This document shows positions 54,559 through 63,456 of a stretch of DNA of 64,000 bases, piece by piece. This stretch comes from an uncultured Cohaesibacter sp. (GTDB lineage: Bacteria; Pseudomonadota; Alphaproteobacteria; Rhizobiales; Cohaesibacteraceae). Made by a program: the position numbers and the translations under genes. The stretch is from positions 3,229,001 through 3,293,000 of the forward strand of contig NZ_OY782764.1 in the NCBI RefSeq assembly GCF_963678225.1, given 5' to 3'. Every line of letters begins with the position of its first letter. Positions within the stretch are counted from its first letter, which is position 1. The notes beneath the pieces were generated by a model. It made no database searches. It worked only from the letters and a program-made list of their open reading frames with translations, and was not told where the DNA came from.

Positions 54559-55563
54559 ATGGAATTCGGTATTTGCTTTAAAGGCTTCGTCGAGCCCAAG
54601 CGTGCCCGCGCCCTTGTGCGACAGGCCGAGAACGCCGGCTTTACCTATTGCTGGTTTTACGATAGCCACATCCTTTGGCGCGAAAGCTATATGGCGATGG
54701 CCATGTGCATGGAGCACACGACCAAAATGCGCTTCGGTCCATGCGTGACCAACCCGAACACCCGTGACTGGTCGCTGGCGGCATCGATGTTTGGCTCTCT
54801 TGCCAAGCAGTCCGAAGGCCGGTTCGACATTGGCCTTGGCCGAGGCGATAGCGCCGTGCGTGTCATGGGGCTCAAGCCCGCACCGCTGAAGCGTCTGGAA
54901 GAATTCACGCGAGTGGTCAAGGCCTTGGTGCGCGGTGACGAAGCGCAATATGGCGAATGCCCCGAGCCGGTCAAATTTCCTTGGGCTGAAGGCTACGAGT
55001 TGCCAATCTGGGTGGCTGCCTATGGTCCAAAGGCGTTAAGCTCCGCCGGACGGGTTGGGGATGGTCTCATCCTGCAGATCGCCGAGCCGAGCATTGTCAA
55101 ATGGCTGGCAAGCACGGCCATCGCAGAGGGCAAACAAGCTGGCCGCGACATGTCCAACTTCAAGGTCATGTCCGCCGCGCCAGCCTATTTCGGCACGAAG
55201 GAAGAATGCATCGCCGCAACCCGCTGGTTCCCTGCCATGGTGGGCAACCATGTGGCCGACATCGTTGAGAAATACGGCACCGAGCGGGACGATATCCCCG
55301 AAGCGCTCACTGCCTATATCAAGGATCGCAAGGGCTATGACTATTCCAAGCATGGCCAGAGCGATAATCCGTATCTTGATTTCATTACTGATGAAATTAT
55401 CGAAGGCTTCAGCGTTCTGGGCGCTGCCGATCAACATATCGCCAAGCTTGGTGTTCTGGAGGACGCGGGCGTCACCCAGTTCAATATCTATCTGGACAAC
55501 GGCAAGGAAGAACAGATCATCGCCGAATATGGCGAGAAGATCATCCCTGCTTTTGATGCCTGA
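54559..55563 (+). CDS. LLM-class F420-dependent oxidoreductase, candidate dihydropyrimidine-forming reductase
   Basis: A 334-residue TIM-barrel luciferase-like oxidoreductase related to methylene-tetrahydromethanopterin reductase. MEFGICFKGF opens the barrel, GLGRGDSAVRVMG near 94 is the phosphate-binding loop of F420 enzymes, and PIWVAAYGPKAL near 153 is typical. It is the only F420-using enzyme besides NpdG in the operon, 63 bases after npdG and followed by a terminator. By elimination it may reduce the C5=C6 bond of uracil/thymine with F420H2; this is inference. AGGAGAGAGAG selects the ATG at 54559. Confidence 0.85.
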   Translation: MEFGICFKGFVEPKRARALVRQAENAGFTYCWFYDSHILWRESYMAMAMCMEHTTKMRFGPCVTNPNTRDWSLAASMFGSLAKQSEGRFDIGLGRGDSAVRVMGLKPAPLKRLEEFTRVVKALVRGDEAQYGECPEPVKFPWAEGYELPIWVAAYGPKALSSAGRVGDGLILQIAEPSIVKWLASTAIAEGKQAGRDMSNFKVMSAAPAYFGTKEECIAATRWFPAMVGNHVADIVEKYGTERDDIPEALTAYIKDRKGYDYSKHGQSDNPYLDFITDEIIEGFSVLGAADQHIAKLGVLEDAGVTQFNIYLDNGKEEQIIAEYGEKIIPAFDA

Positions 55564-55609
55564 TAGAATAGAAAAACACGGACTGGTTCGATAAGGGCTG
55601 GTTAAACTC

Positions 55610-55644
55610 GGGGCGGGTCTTTGCAGATCCTGCCCCTCTTTTTA
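55610..55644 (+). terminator. intrinsic terminator after the F420 operon
   Basis: GGGGCGGGTCT pairs, with small mismatches, with AGATCCTGCCCC around TTGC and is followed by TCTTTTTA. This closes the co-directional run that began with mmsA. Confidence 0.75.
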
Positions 55645-55693
55645 TGACCACATATGAGAGCCTTCTTTTGGGCTCTGTAGGCGAGATGGGCTC

Positions 55694-56188
55694 TCAGGCG
55701 AGCAGGTTCTCATGCCCGTTGGTGGTATCGACCAACTTGGCTTTCTGCTCGAACCCATCGTCTTTGGTCAGTTCGGCGACATGCAGCAGGGTCGTCATGA
55801 TCCGTTCGCGCTCAGTGTCGGGTAGATCGAAATAATGCCTTGCAAATGTGTCCCCCAGCGGTGAGGGCGCCTGCTCCAGAAGGGCCTTGCCTGCATCGGT
55901 CAGTTTTGAGATTACGACGCGGCGATTGGTCTCGGGCCGGATGCGCTCGATAAGCCCTTTGGCTGCCAGTTTATCCAGAATGCCCAGCACGGTCGGCGGT
56001 GACAGATCGACCTGTTTGGATATCGCACTGCCGGTTGGTTCTCCCAAATCGCGCACACAGCGCAGAATGATGAGTTGGGGCAGGGTTAGTCCGCTTTTCT
56101 TGTTCAAGAAGCGGGAATGGATATCTAGGGCTCGGGCGATCGTGCGGATGGATTTGAGCACGACACGCATTTCTTCATTCGGCGTCAT
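55694..56188 (-). CDS. MarR-family transcriptional regulator
   Basis: A 164-residue winged-helix regulator; the recognition part is GSAISKQVDLSPPTVLGILDKLAAKGLI (parts, about 52-80), followed by the RRVVISKLTDAGKALL wing. It is divergent from the NAGGN osmolyte genes by about 110 bases, a position commonly seen for MarR genes of this system, so control of NAGGN synthesis is inferred. Confidence 0.85.
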   Translation of the reverse strand: MTPNEEMRVVLKSIRTIARALDIHSRFLNKKSGLTLPQLIILRCVRDLGEPTGSAISKQVDLSPPTVLGILDKLAAKGLIERIRPETNRRVVISKLTDAGKALLEQAPSPLGDTFARHYFDLPDTERERIMTTLLHVAELTKDDGFEQKAKLVDTTNGHENLLA

Positions 56189-56299
56189 TTTTACTATCTA
56201 TTTTTTGATGGAACCAAATTTTGTCCAAACTGTTGTATATTAAAGATTAGTGTACTAATAATTACTAGTCAAACAATCAGAAGGAGAATGATAGAGCTT

Positions 56300-58075
56300 A
56301 TGTGTGGTATTTGCGGCGAAGTCAGATTCGATGGATCAAGTCCTAATGTTGAAAAAATCGAGTCGATGACAGACCGCCTGGCCTCAAGAGGGCCAGACGC
56401 ATCAGGGACTTTTTTCAGAAACAACATGGGCATGGGCCATCGACGATTGAAAATCATCGACCTGTCCGATGCATCAGCGCAGCCGTTTGTTGATCAGTCA
56501 ACCGGCCTTGCGATGGTCTTCAATGGCTGTATCTATAATTACCCAGAGTTGCGGTCCGAGCTGGAAGGCAAGGGGCACACATTCAAATCCTCTGGCGATA
56601 CCGAGGTCATTCTCAAGGCATGGGCCGAGTGGGGCGAGGAGGCTATTCCGCGCCTGCAGGGCATGTTTGCCTTTGTGATCCATGAAGAGCTGAGCGGGCG
56701 AACCATTCTGGTGCGCGACCGCTTTGGCATCAAACCGCTCTATCTAAACGAAAGCGACAAGCATCTGCGCTTTGCCTCTTCGCTTCAGTCTATTCTGGCT
56801 GGTGGCGATGTGGACCGTTCGATCGATCGTGTGGCGCTTCACCATTACATGACATGGCATGCTGTCGTGCCAGCGCCGCGCACCATTCTGGAAGGTGTGC
56901 GTAAGCTGCCCGCCGCGACTATTCGCATTGTAGAGGCTGATGGCACTTCCAGTGAGAAACAATATTGGGTGCCGACCTTTGAACGCTCTCAGGAAGATGA
57001 AGAGCGCAGCGAAGAAGAATGGTGTGACCTGTTGCTCGACGGCCTGCGCACCTCGGTTCAGCGTCGCATGGTATGTGATGTGCCGGTTGGCGTGTTGCTC
57101 TCAGGTGGTGTGGACAGCTCCATGATTGTTGGCCTGTTGGCCGAACAGGGGCAGACGGGGCTTGCGACCTATTCGATTGGCTTTGAAGATGCCAATAACG
57201 AAAAGGGCAACGAATTTGAATATTCGGACCTGATCGCCAAGCATTATGGTACCAACCATCACAAGATCCATATCCCTTCCAGCGAGATGATGGAAAATCT
57301 GCCCGGAGCCATCAAGGCAATGTCCGAACCGATGGTTTCCTATGACAATATCGGCTTCTATCTGTTGAGCCGCGAAGTTGCCAAAACAATCAAGGTCGTG
57401 CAGTCCGGGCAGGGGGCAGACGAAGTCTTTGGCGGCTATCACTGGTATCCACCGCTGCAGGCAACCTCCAGTCCGGTGGAAAGCTATGCGCTTTCCTTCT
57501 TTGACCGGAACCAGAAAGCCATGGCGAGCCATCTCAATCCTGACTATCTGGCAGATCACAATGCCAGCCTGGCCTTTGTCGCCGAGCACTTCTCTCGTCC
57601 GGGCGCGCCTGATCCAGTCGACAAGGCCCTGCGCCTTGATACCAACGTGATGTTGGTGGACGATCCGGTTAAACGCGTGGACAACATGACCATGGCCTGG
57701 GGCCTCGAGGCGCGTGTGCCATTCCTTGATCATGAAGTAGTTGAGCTGGCTGGCCGCATGCCAAGCCGTCACAAGCTCGCCCACGGTGGCAAGGGCGTGC
57801 TTAAGGAAGCTGCGCGAAAAGTCATTCCTTCAGCAGTGATTGACCGGCCCAAAGGTTATTTCCCGGTTCCTGCGCTTAAATATATCGAAGGGCCGTATCT
57901 GGAAATGGTCAAAGATGCTCTGACTTCGCAAGCGGCCAAGGATCGTGGCATCTTCCAGCAGTCTTATCTGGATACATTGTTCGCCGCACCATCGGATCAT
58001 ATCACACCGCTGCGTGGGTCCGAGTTGTGGCAGGTTGCGCTTCTGGAAATGTGGTTGCAGGCACTGGAGGATTAG
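56300..58075 (+). CDS. asnO: N-acetylglutaminylglutamine amidotransferase (AsnB-like)
   Basis: A 591-residue class II glutamine amidotransferase fused to an asparagine-synthetase ATPase domain. It forms the terminal amide of the osmolyte N-acetylglutaminylglutamine amide. MCGICGE supplies the catalytic Cys2 and SGGVDSSM (about 273) is the PP-loop. Because Cys2 must become N-terminal, ATG 56300 is preferred over an in-frame ATG at 56288, even though AAGGAG is closer to the latter. The NAGGN assignment rests mainly on the next two genes. Confidence 0.88.
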   Translation: MCGICGEVRFDGSSPNVEKIESMTDRLASRGPDASGTFFRNNMGMGHRRLKIIDLSDASAQPFVDQSTGLAMVFNGCIYNYPELRSELEGKGHTFKSSGDTEVILKAWAEWGEEAIPRLQGMFAFVIHEELSGRTILVRDRFGIKPLYLNESDKHLRFASSLQSILAGGDVDRSIDRVALHHYMTWHAVVPAPRTILEGVRKLPAATIRIVEADGTSSEKQYWVPTFERSQEDEERSEEEWCDLLLDGLRTSVQRRMVCDVPVGVLLSGGVDSSMIVGLLAEQGQTGLATYSIGFEDANNEKGNEFEYSDLIAKHYGTNHHKIHIPSSEMMENLPGAIKAMSEPMVSYDNIGFYLLSREVAKTIKVVQSGQGADEVFGGYHWYPPLQATSSPVESYALSFFDRNQKAMASHLNPDYLADHNASLAFVAEHFSRPGAPDPVDKALRLDTNVMLVDDPVKRVDNMTMAWGLEARVPFLDHEVVELAGRMPSRHKLAHGGKGVLKEAARKVIPSAVIDRPKGYFPVPALKYIEGPYLEMVKDALTSQAAKDRGIFQQSYLDTLFAAPSDHITPLRGSELWQVALLEMWLQALED

Positions 58076-58079
58076 GGCC

Positions 58080-59864
58080 ATGTCTACTGATCGTGAAAAG
58101 TCCAAACCATTGGGGCAACATCGGTTGCGCCGTATCAGGCAGGAGGGGATGAGTACACTCTACTCATCTCACAAGCTCACGCACCAAAATGTCGCTCTGG
58201 ATTGCGGCTGGGGGCGGCTGATTTTCGGCAACACCTTCGAAACCCCCGAAGATCTCATCAACGAGATGCGCAAGGAGCGGCCGGATCAGCGTGATATCGC
58301 ATTCTACGTGCGTGATCCGCACGTGGTGCTGGCGCAGGCGCCGCAGGAGTATTTTCTGGATCCATCCCACACCTATCGGCTGGATCTTTCTGTGTATCGT
58401 CCCGCGCGTCAACGCAAGACGACTTTTCACATCCGCCGTCTTTCCACGCAAGCCGATGCTGATGCGATCAATATCATTCTCGCTGAGCGTGGAATGGTTA
58501 CGGTGCCTCCAGAATTTTTTTGGTCCCACAGGGATGCCGGAACGGTAACCATGCTCGTGGCTGAAGATGCGCAGACGGGCGAAATTCTGGGGTCTGTCAT
58601 GGGCGTTGATCACGCCAAGGCCTTCGATGATCCGGATAAAGGGTCATCGCTCTGGTGTCTGGCAGTCTCTCCGAGCGCACCCCATGCTGGGTTGGGTGAA
58701 TCCCTCGTGCGTCGTCTGGCCGAACAATTCAAGGCACGCGGTGCTTCCTTCATGGATCTCTCGGTGCTTCACAACAATGAGCAGGCGATCGCCCTATATG
58801 AAAAATTGGGGTTTCGCAGGGTCAACGTCTTTGCGGTCAAGCGCAAGAACGAGATAAACGAAAAGCTGTTCGTTGGCGAACAGACGGAAACCGAACTTAA
58901 CCCTTATGCGAAAATCATCGTCAATGAAGCCCTGCGCCGTGGCATCCATGTGGAAGTCAACGATGCCGCCAATGGCTTTTTCCGTCTTAGCCACGGAGGG
59001 CGCTCCGTCCGCTGTCGCGAATCCCTGACCGATCTGACCAGCGCTGTTGCGATGTCCATTTGTGACGACAAGCGTATGACACGTAATGTGGTGGAAGCCG
59101 CTGGAGTGCGGGTGCCGGAACAGTTGGAATATAGTGACGATGAAGCTCTGAAGGCCTTTCTGGAAAAGCATCAGCAACTGGTGGTCAAACCGGCAAGAGG
59201 CGAGCAGGGCAAGGGCATTTCCGTCGGCCTGACCAAGCCTGCAGAAGTGCATGAAGCCATCGAGAGAGCCGCGCAGGTCTGTGAGGATGTCCTTCTGGAA
59301 GAATGCTATCAAGGCCATGATCTGCGACTGGTCGTTATCGATGACAAGCTCGTTGCTGCGGCCTTGCGTCTGCCCGCTCGCGTGATCGGCGATGGACGCA
59401 GCACCGTTGAACAGCTGATTGAAAAGCAAAGCCGCAGACGCTCTGCCGCTACCGGTGGAGAGAGCGTTATTCCCAAGGATGCGGAAACGGAACGCTGTGT
59501 CGCTTTGGCTGGCTACGAAATGGATGCCATTCCCGAGGCTGGTGTGGAGCTTATGGTGCGTAAAACCGCCAATTTGCACACCGGCGGCACGATTGTCGAT
59601 GTGACCGAAGAAGTGCATCCGCAGCTCGTCTACGCAGCCATTCAGGCGGCCAAAGCCATTGATATACCCGTAACGGGTATTGACTTTATGGTCAAAGATC
59701 ACAGACAACCGGACTATGTATTCATCGAAGCCAATGAGCGGCCGGGCCTTGCCAACCATGAGCCTCAGCCCACGGCAGAGCGGTTTATCGATCTTCTTTT
59801 CCCAAGATCCATGCCTGCATCTGCGCGACAGGAGCTTCAGAATCGAGAAACAAACTCAACCTGA
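58080..59864 (+). CDS. ngg: N-acetylglutaminylglutamine synthetase (GNAT/ATP-grasp)
   Basis: A 594-residue fusion. Residues about 115-290 form a GNAT acetyltransferase domain (LWCLAVSPSAPHAGLGESLVRRL), and about 295-580 an ATP-grasp ligase with VVKPARGEQGKGI near 365 and GIDFMVKDHRQPDYVFIEANERPG (parts) near 530. It makes N-acetylglutaminylglutamine from two glutamines. It lies four bases after the amidotransferase gene. Confidence 0.9.
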   Translation: MSTDREKSKPLGQHRLRRIRQEGMSTLYSSHKLTHQNVALDCGWGRLIFGNTFETPEDLINEMRKERPDQRDIAFYVRDPHVVLAQAPQEYFLDPSHTYRLDLSVYRPARQRKTTFHIRRLSTQADADAINIILAERGMVTVPPEFFWSHRDAGTVTMLVAEDAQTGEILGSVMGVDHAKAFDDPDKGSSLWCLAVSPSAPHAGLGESLVRRLAEQFKARGASFMDLSVLHNNEQAIALYEKLGFRRVNVFAVKRKNEINEKLFVGEQTETELNPYAKIIVNEALRRGIHVEVNDAANGFFRLSHGGRSVRCRESLTDLTSAVAMSICDDKRMTRNVVEAAGVRVPEQLEYSDDEALKAFLEKHQQLVVKPARGEQGKGISVGLTKPAEVHEAIERAAQVCEDVLLEECYQGHDLRLVVIDDKLVAAALRLPARVIGDGRSTVEQLIEKQSRRRSAATGGESVIPKDAETERCVALAGYEMDAIPEAGVELMVRKTANLHTGGTIVDVTEEVHPQLVYAAIQAAKAIDIPVTGIDFMVKDHRQPDYVFIEANERPGLANHEPQPTAERFIDLLFPRSMPASARQELQNRETNST

Positions 59865-59897
59865 CTGAAGGTTTGAGCAATGGAAAGAGCGTGAGTG

Positions 59898-61070
59898 ATG
59901 ACAATGCTGGCGATAGACACAGAATATCTGCAGAAAACCCTTGATAAGCTTCTGTCCATCCCCAGCCCTACCGGATATACCGACCCGATTGTCCGCTTTG
60001 TGACGAGCGAGTTGAAGGAACTGGGGCTTGAAGCCTCTCTTACCCGACGCGGGGCGATTTGTGCCATAAGGCAAGGGTCGCGCCGTAAGGGGGCTCGAGC
60101 CATCGTCACGCATCTGGACACATTGGGGGCGCAAGTTAAAGCCCTCAAGGAAAATGGCCGACTGGCGCTTGTGCCGGTTGGTCACTGGTCGGCGCGGTTT
60201 GCCGAAGGGGCTCGGGCGACCATCTTCTCCGAAGAAGGGGCCTATCGCGGTACAATTCTGCCGCTCAAGGCATCGGGGCATACCTTCAATGAAGAAGTCG
60301 ACACTGCCCCCATAGGCTGGGATCATGTGGAACTGCGTGTCGATGCCCTGGCACGCAATTTCGAGGATTTCGAGCGTCTTGGTATTGAGGTTGGCGATAT
60401 AGTCGCCATTGATCCGCAGACCGAATTCATCGACAACGGTTTCATCGTATCGCGCCATCTGGACAACAAGGCCGGTGTAGCCGTGGCGCTCACTGCGCTC
60501 AAGGCCATGCAGGACGCCCATCAGGTGACACCGGTCGATATCCATTTCCTTTTCACCATCGCCGAGGAAGTCGGGGTGGGGGCATCGTCGGTTCTGACGC
60601 CGGAAGTCGCCTCCATGATCTCTGTAGACAATGGCACCTCTGCGCCGGGGCAGAACTCTTCCGAATTTGGCGTGACCATCGCCATGGCAGATCAGACCGG
60701 CCCGTTTGATTATCATCTCAATCGCAAGCTGGTCAGTCTCTGTAAGGAACATGATATTCGCTATCAGAAGGATATCTTCAAATATTACCGTTCGGATTCA
60801 GCCAGCGCCATAGAGGCTGGTGCAGATGTGCGTACTGCGCTCATCACCTTCGGGGTTGATGCATCCCATGGCTATGAGCGCATCCATATGCATGCCTTGC
60901 GCTCACTTTCAGAGCTGATCACAGCATATGTAAGCAGTCACGTTGAAATACAGCGCGACTTCGAGCCGACAACCGAGGGAATCGTAGGCTTTACCAAGCA
61001 GCCCGTTGATGAAGCCGAGCAATATCTGACAAAAGACGCCGTCAATGATGATCTCGGCCCGCAAGCCTGA
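59898..61070 (+). CDS. M42-family peptidase of the NAGGN osmolyte system
   Basis: A 390-residue protein of the M42 aminopeptidase family. Metal motifs are THLDTLGAQVKAL near 74, RHLDNKAGVAVALTAL (about 192), TIAEEVGVGAS near 223 and FGVDASHGYERIH near 320. The NAGGN cluster always carries such a gene; it may degrade the dipeptide osmolyte or recycle its parts. It starts 33 bases after ngg. Confidence 0.88.
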   Translation: MTMLAIDTEYLQKTLDKLLSIPSPTGYTDPIVRFVTSELKELGLEASLTRRGAICAIRQGSRRKGARAIVTHLDTLGAQVKALKENGRLALVPVGHWSARFAEGARATIFSEEGAYRGTILPLKASGHTFNEEVDTAPIGWDHVELRVDALARNFEDFERLGIEVGDIVAIDPQTEFIDNGFIVSRHLDNKAGVAVALTALKAMQDAHQVTPVDIHFLFTIAEEVGVGASSVLTPEVASMISVDNGTSAPGQNSSEFGVTIAMADQTGPFDYHLNRKLVSLCKEHDIRYQKDIFKYYRSDSASAIEAGADVRTALITFGVDASHGYERIHMHALRSLSELITAYVSSHVEIQRDFEPTTEGIVGFTKQPVDEAEQYLTKDAVNDDLGPQA

Positions 61071-61079
61071 TCGTCCGTG

Positions 61080-62024
61080 TCAGTCAAACACCACGCGCGG
61101 GAAGTAAAAGGACACCACCCAGTTGGGAGCGTCCACCACTTCGCTGACGCGCAGATCGCCACAAACCGAGCAGAGCATATAGGCGTCCACCGCAGACATG
61201 CCATGCTCGGCCGTAATCAGATCGATCATACCAGCAACAGCATCTCTGGCACCACTCATCAGGTTTGGGCCAACCCCGGTGGTGACTTCATAGCCTTTGC
61301 TGTCGAGGTGATTGCTCACGGGACCCGGAGTAGTAAAGCGTGGCATCTTGAGTGGTGATTGCTTGATGAGGTCGAAGGTCAGAACGATATTCATCGGGCT
61401 TTCAATGGCTGTGCCACACACTTCACCATCGCCTTGTGCTGCATGCGTATCACCAACCGAGAAGAGCGCACCTTCCACTTCGACCGGTAGATACAACACA
61501 CTGCCTGCACTCAGATCCTTGATGTCCAGATTACCACCAATCCGGCGCGGCGGGATGATGTCGTGGCGGCCGTTGGCCGCAGGCGCATTGCCCATGGTGC
61601 CTGCGAAAGGCTTGAGCGGAACGCGTGCATTGGGCGCATAAAGGGCAGGGGTCAGTCCTTCGGCGTCATAGTTCCAGATATGCAGGGCCGGTTCGGTGAA
61701 CTGATCCGCCAATAGACCAAAACCGGGAATATTGGCCGTCCAGCCAAAGCCTGAAGGGACGAACTGTTCGATCTTGACCTTCAGTATGTCGCCAGCTTCT
61801 GCGCCTTCAATATAGACCGGCCCCGTCACCGGATTGACCTTGGAGGCATCGCGCGCCATCAGATCATCAACCGTGCTGGAGCGGATGATCTGTCCGGCCG
61901 ATGCGTCAATGCAGGTGAATTCGGCCGTCTGACCCGGCATGATACGCGCTACCGGCTCGATGGAATTGTCCCAGCCAAAATGATGATGCGCCGCGTGGAT
62001 GGTATAGTCGCAGAATTGGCACAT
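61080..62024 (-). CDS. acetamidase/formamidase family protein
   Basis: A 314-residue protein of the FmdA/AmdA family, metal-dependent hydrolases of small amides such as formamide and acetamide. HHHFGWDNSIEPV near 13, GHD-like RHDIIPPRRIGGNLD (about 167), GDTHAAQGDGEVCGTAIE near 203 and SVCGDLRVSEVVDAPN near the C terminus are characteristic. It follows the hydrolase gene by three bases on the minus strand, so the two form an operon. Confidence 0.87.
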   Translation of the reverse strand: MCQFCDYTIHAAHHHFGWDNSIEPVARIMPGQTAEFTCIDASAGQIIRSSTVDDLMARDASKVNPVTGPVYIEGAEAGDILKVKIEQFVPSGFGWTANIPGFGLLADQFTEPALHIWNYDAEGLTPALYAPNARVPLKPFAGTMGNAPAANGRHDIIPPRRIGGNLDIKDLSAGSVLYLPVEVEGALFSVGDTHAAQGDGEVCGTAIESPMNIVLTFDLIKQSPLKMPRFTTPGPVSNHLDSKGYEVTTGVGPNLMSGARDAVAGMIDLITAEHGMSAVDAYMLCSVCGDLRVSEVVDAPNWVVSFYFPRVVFD

Positions 62025-62027
62025 ACG

Positions 62028-63278
62028 CTAATCCTTTTCGGTTATCAGGCGGACGATCATGTCGAGCATCAATTGTGCTCCCTTTTCGATGTCCGCCCAT
62101 TCTGTCCATTCTTGCGGCGCGTGGCTGATGCCATTGCGGCTGGGTACGAAAATCAAGCCGGAAGGACAAAATGCCTGCATGGTCTGCGCATCATGGCCCG
62201 CACCAGACGGCATGACAGTATAGGAAAGTGTCCGTTTTTTGGCCTCTGCCACAAAAGCCTCACGGATCTTCTCATCCAGCTCTTGCGGTGGCAAATAGCT
62301 GCGTTCCTTGATGGTGAAGGAAAGGCGGTTGCGCTCTGCGACAGTTTCCACGACCGTTTCAATGGCCTTGCGCAAGTTTGCCATATTGTCTGCAGAGGTA
62401 TCGCGAATGATAATCGTGAAATCTGCCTCACCGGGAATCGTATGAGGAAAGTTCGGCTTGATGTCGACCTTGCCGATGGTGATCCGCGATTGCTCTCCCC
62501 CCAACCGGTCGATAACACCGGGGATAGCCGCTCCAATGGTCGCAAGACCGGTGAAAGCATCGGCGCGCAAATGCATCGGTGTCGTGCCGGAGTGATTGGC
62601 TTCTCCCTTCAGATTGACGCCAAGCACCAGAACGCCAGAGATGCCTTCTACTATGCCGACTGAGAGATTTTCGCCTTCCAGCACGGGACCTTGCTCGATG
62701 TGCATCTCCAGAAAGGCGCGAATGCTGTCTTTTTGCCAAGCCGCTTCCTCGAGAGCTTCGGGGGCATAGCCCTGAACCGTCATCGCCTCAGTGAGCTTGA
62801 CCCCTTCGGCATCGGTTGCTGCCTCCACCCAACCGGCGGGCAGCTGTCCGCTGATCGTCTGAGACCCGAGCATGCCGCCGAACCGGCCTTCTTCTTCTGA
62901 AGTGGCCACCACGACAAGCGGCACCATCGGCTCTATTCCGGCGTCCTTGATGCTGCGGGCGCATTCGAGCGCCACAGCCACGCCTAGCGCGCCGTCAAAG
63001 GCACCACCTTCGGGTACAGTGTCCAGATGAGAGCCCGCCATGACGCAGGGCTTGTCCGCATCCCCCAATCGACCAAACAGATTACCCGCAGCATCGCTAT
63101 GGACCGCAAGGCCATCACCTTTCATCTGTTCGGTAAACCACTTGCGCACGGACAGATCCGCGTCCGAAAAACCGATGCGATTATAGCCGCCGGTTTCAAC
63201 ATTGAGTCCGAATTTGTTGATGCTGTCGAAGAGGCGTTTCAGGCGCTCGGAGTTGATCTTGGGGGAGATATCAGACAT
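62028..63278 (-). CDS. N-carbamoyl-L-amino acid hydrolase/allantoate amidohydrolase family (M20)
   Basis: A 416-residue M20-family zinc hydrolase, related to but clearly different from the ureidopropionase at 42.1 kb. GSHLDTVPEGGAFDGALGV near 82, TSEEEGRFGGMLGSQ near 126 (catalytic Glu pair) and MPSGAGHDAQTMQAFCPSG (about 358) are typical. Substrate may be an N-carbamoyl amino acid or allantoate. AGAGG upstream selects ATG 63278; 28 further codons of open frame are not homologous. Confidence 0.85.
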   Translation of the reverse strand: MSDISPKINSERLKRLFDSINKFGLNVETGGYNRIGFSDADLSVRKWFTEQMKGDGLAVHSDAAGNLFGRLGDADKPCVMAGSHLDTVPEGGAFDGALGVAVALECARSIKDAGIEPMVPLVVVATSEEEGRFGGMLGSQTISGQLPAGWVEAATDAEGVKLTEAMTVQGYAPEALEEAAWQKDSIRAFLEMHIEQGPVLEGENLSVGIVEGISGVLVLGVNLKGEANHSGTTPMHLRADAFTGLATIGAAIPGVIDRLGGEQSRITIGKVDIKPNFPHTIPGEADFTIIIRDTSADNMANLRKAIETVVETVAERNRLSFTIKERSYLPPQELDEKIREAFVAEAKKRTLSYTVMPSGAGHDAQTMQAFCPSGLIFVPSRNGISHAPQEWTEWADIEKGAQLMLDMIVRLITEKD

Positions 63279-63456
63279 GCCAGCCTCTTTTCTGTTTGCG
63301 TACTGTTCAAATTGAAAGTCGGGACTGCTCAATTTAAACGAGTTTGCATAAATTATAATCAATTATCCGATTGGTCCTAATTTATCATAATCAATGCTTG
63401 AAAAATAAACAATTCTGCGCCCTAATTGTTCCTGATAATAATTGAGGGAGAACGTC

